Part shown: in pieces, positions 62,589-64,000 of the stretch | How positions within the stretch are numbered: position 1 is the stretch's first letter | Layout of the letters: every line of letters starts with the position of its first letter | NCBI RefSeq assembly: GCF_900115805.1 | Contig: NZ_FOXU01000001.1 | Location: 124,001-188,000, forward strand | Direction of reading: 5' to 3' | DNA from: Psychrobacillus psychrotolerans | GTDB lineage: Bacteria > Bacillota > Bacilli > Bacillales_A > Planococcaceae | DNA length: 64,000 bases | Made by a program: the position numbers and the translations under genes | The notes under the pieces: model-generated | The model's database searches: none | Seen by the model: the letters and a program-made list of their open reading frames with translations, nothing else | What the model was told of the DNA's origin: nothing

Positions 62589-63062
62589 TTATCTCTTAAT
62601 TGATTGTGTAGGCTTTTCTGCAGACAATTCAAAGTACTTGTTATAAGGAGTTACATCAATATCCATCTCGGCAAGCTTTTTACGTAGAAATTTATGATCT
62701 CTCTTTGGAGTTGCAATGATATATCCGCGTATTAATAACTCTTGCGTAATGGATTTAGCTTTTTCTTCTAAAGCCAACTGTCCTATTTTCCCTGCTATTT
62801 TTTGTTTCGCAACAGGTCTGAATAGATCTGGAACTGGTGTAACTAATTCGTTGAGCAGATGCTTTTGCTCATCATTCCAAAGATGGATTGTTTGATCTAC
62901 ATAATATTCTTCCCAATCCAAATCTGATTTCCCGTCTTGCTTAGGCAGTGACTTACCAAACTTGCGGAACATAAAGAAGCCGCCAATTCCCATAAGTACC
63001 ACTAATAGGACAACCCAAAAAAGAATAAACCATAAAAACCAACCTTCTAGCAAACTATTCAC
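62589..63062 (-). CDS. yneK: DUF2621 membrane protein (YneK-like)
   Basis: 157 residues. One N-terminal membrane helix (WFLWFILFWVVLLVVLMGIGGFFMF), then a soluble helical domain with DLDWEEYYVDQTIHLWNDEQKHLLNELVTPVPDLFRPVAKQKIAGKIG, the DUF2621 core. Function unknown. In B. subtilis yneK follows the ccdA-yneI-yneJ genes; here it is the same neighbourhood, separated by the oxdC remnant. Confidence 0.85.
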   Translation of the reverse strand: MNSLLEGWFLWFILFWVVLLVVLMGIGGFFMFRKFGKSLPKQDGKSDLDWEEYYVDQTIHLWNDEQKHLLNELVTPVPDLFRPVAKQKIAGKIGQLALEEKAKSITQELLIRGYIIATPKRDHKFLRKKLAEMDIDVTPYNKYFELSAEKPTQSIKR

Positions 63063-63168
63063 CTCATTCTCTAATACTCAGTATAAGTTGTTCCGTAAAA
63101 TATTTCATCCTCCATGTATCCTTTCTGTTAAAAAAGTTCTATCTACTAATTGAAAGGAGGGGATAGAC

Positions 63169-63384
63169 ATGGCAAACCTAGAGTATAAACATGCAGTATT
63201 AAGACTCATTTTTGAAGGAGGAATAACTGAAGAAGGTAAGATGATTTTAAAGTCAAAAACCTATCGTAATGTTCGAGCAAATGTAACAGCAGACCAACTG
63301 GATACTGTTGCATTAACACTTAGTTCCTTTTCCGAAAGACCATACATCGGAGCTGAGAAAGTAGAAACTATGCAGGTAATCTAA
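63169..63384 (+). CDS. DUF1659 protein
   Basis: 71 residues (LRLIFEGGITEEGKMILKSKTYRNV ... ADQLDTVALTLSSFS). DUF1659 proteins are nearly always encoded next to DUF2922 and YvrJ-type genes, as here. AAGGAGGGG upstream of ATG. Function of the set is unknown. Confidence 0.85.
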   Translation: MANLEYKHAVLRLIFEGGITEEGKMILKSKTYRNVRANVTADQLDTVALTLSSFSERPYIGAEKVETMQVI

Positions 63385-63408
63385 TAATGAGAGAGGAGAC
63401 TGGAGAAA

Positions 63409-63621
63409 ATGAGTAAAACACTACAACTACAGTTCGAAACAGCGCGCGGAAAAAATGTTACATTAACAGTAGATGAACCGAGAAGTAATCTAACAGAAGC
63501 AGAAATGCAAACAGGTATGGAAACAATTATTTCAAGTAATGCTTTTCAATCGGATGGTTCTCCTTTGGCGGTTATTAAAAGTGCCAAGATTGTGGACCGA
63601 ACAGTAACCGAAATTATTTAA
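63409..63621 (+). CDS. DUF2922 protein
   Basis: 70 residues (LQLQFETARGKNVTLTVDEPRSNLTEAEMQ ... KSAKIVDRTVTEI). Second gene of the DUF1659-DUF2922-YvrJ set, 24 bases after the first and followed by a hairpin terminator at 63630. Function unknown. Confidence 0.85.
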   Translation: MSKTLQLQFETARGKNVTLTVDEPRSNLTEAEMQTGMETIISSNAFQSDGSPLAVIKSAKIVDRTVTEII

Positions 63622-63629
63622 CTTTTGAA

Positions 63630-63656
63630 GACTCTCCAGAAATGGAGAGTCTTTTT
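63630..63656 (+). terminator. Terminator after DUF2922 gene
   Basis: GACTCTCCA / TGGAGAGTC stem followed by five Ts; the yvrJ gene lies beyond it and may depend on read-through. Confidence 0.85.
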
Positions 63657-63686
63657 AAAAGAATAAAATGGATGGGTGTGAATAAT

Positions 63687-63809
63687 ATGGAGCAGTGGCT
63701 AAGTGTAATTCAAGATGTTGGCTTTCCCATCTTTGTATCATTTTATTTGATGCATAGAGTGGAAACAAAACTAGAGGAGATTAAAAACGTCCTGTTATCG
63801 TTAAATTAG
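63687..63809 (+). CDS. yvrJ: YvrJ-family small membrane protein
   Basis: 40 residues: MEQWLSVIQDVGFPIFVSFY then LMHRVETKLEEIKNVLLSLN. One short membrane segment followed by an amphipathic helix. The start W..I..VGFPI..S.YL..R.E.KL pattern is that of YvrJ proteins, which accompany DUF1659/DUF2922 genes. Too small for most gene finders. Function unknown. Confidence 0.8.
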   Translation: MEQWLSVIQDVGFPIFVSFYLMHRVETKLEEIKNVLLSLN

Positions 63810-63913
63810 TGCATTTATTCACAGAAATGTTGGAATAAATAAGACAATGTAGTTGAAGGTATAAAATTGTTTCGTTAAGATGAGGGTATGAAGAGAAAAG
63901 CGAGGTCTCAGGA

Positions 63914-64000
63914 ATGAAGAAGTTATTTATATTATTATGTATTTCGGCAATTGTTCTTGTTGGCTGCGGTAGCAGCGGCAATTTTGAAGCACAGACTAAC
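63914..64000 (+). CDS. Lipoprotein, N-terminal part (runs off window)
   Basis: 29 residues visible: MKKLFILLCISAIVLVGCGS followed by SGNFEAQTN. Signal peptide with lipobox LVGC at Cys18 and a Ser/Gly linker. GAGG eight bases before ATG. The mature domain lies beyond the window, so the function cannot be named. Confidence 0.8.
   Translation, partial: MKKLFILLCISAIVLVGCGSSGNFEAQTN

Overview
The window reads as chromosomal DNA from a low-GC, endospore-forming member of the Bacillales, most likely the Planococcaceae/Caryophanaceae (Psychrobacillus/Lysinibacillus-like). The evidence is AT-rich codon use, frequent TTG/GTG starts with strong Shine-Dalgarno sites, T-box leaders, a Spo0E-like phosphatase, and gene order shared with the Bacillus subtilis yqi/yqj, yxkF-msmX and ccdA-yneIJK neighbourhoods. 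The genus is an inference. No rRNA, tRNA, CRISPR array, prophage or intact insertion sequence was seen.

Layout. 1-12 kb is core chromosome: the end of meaB, brxB, a 31-codon prli42, then mce-mmdA-yqjE (methylmalonyl-CoA/propionate metabolism), a CheW-like protein, dinB (Pol IV), a stand-alone MurE paralogue, rnz, T-box-controlled proI, and yqjP-yqjQ. 12.7-19.8 kb is more variable: a Spo0E-like protein, a phosphotransferase, a HAD phosphatase, an ABM protein, an ECF sigma/anti-sigma pair with its own promoter, then small membrane-protein genes separated by a recurring palindromic repeat, then PPK2. 19.9-32.3 kb holds argG-argH, yxkF-msmX, YitT, Nudix, several unknown small genes, T-box-controlled argS, a membrane-anchored Lon-like protease and an SOS-controlled Y-family polymerase. 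32.4-48.4 kb has dehydrogenases, regulators, a TetR-MFS pair, a broken PAP2 gene, EamA, Zur-controlled ZinT, a GC-rich dispersed repeat, serC and a heterodimeric ABC exporter. 48.5-52.6 kb is a second set of single genes (isochorismatase, amidase, YjdJ-like) bounded by the same palindromic repeat.

53.3-58.6 kb is a thiamine-salvage operon under a TPP riboswitch: a short-chain dehydrogenase and a DszA/NtaA-type flavin monooxygenase of unknown role, then thiM-thiD-thiE-thiW. 58.9-64 kb has an MBL-fold hydrolase, ccdA-ccdB-ccdC (cytochrome c maturation) with a compact structured intergenic region between ccdB and ccdC, an oxalate decarboxylase pseudogene, yneK, and a DUF1659-DUF2922-YvrJ trio, ending inside a lipoprotein gene.

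Most interesting: (i) the two-palindrome-plus-terminator repeat that sits between individual accessory genes like a cassette boundary; (ii) the uncharacterised SDR/flavin-monooxygenase pair inside a TPP-riboswitch thiazole-salvage operon; (iii) two unexplained structured RNA candidates, upstream of mce and between ccdB and ccdC; (iv) the second MurE lacking the diaminopimelate-recognition motif.
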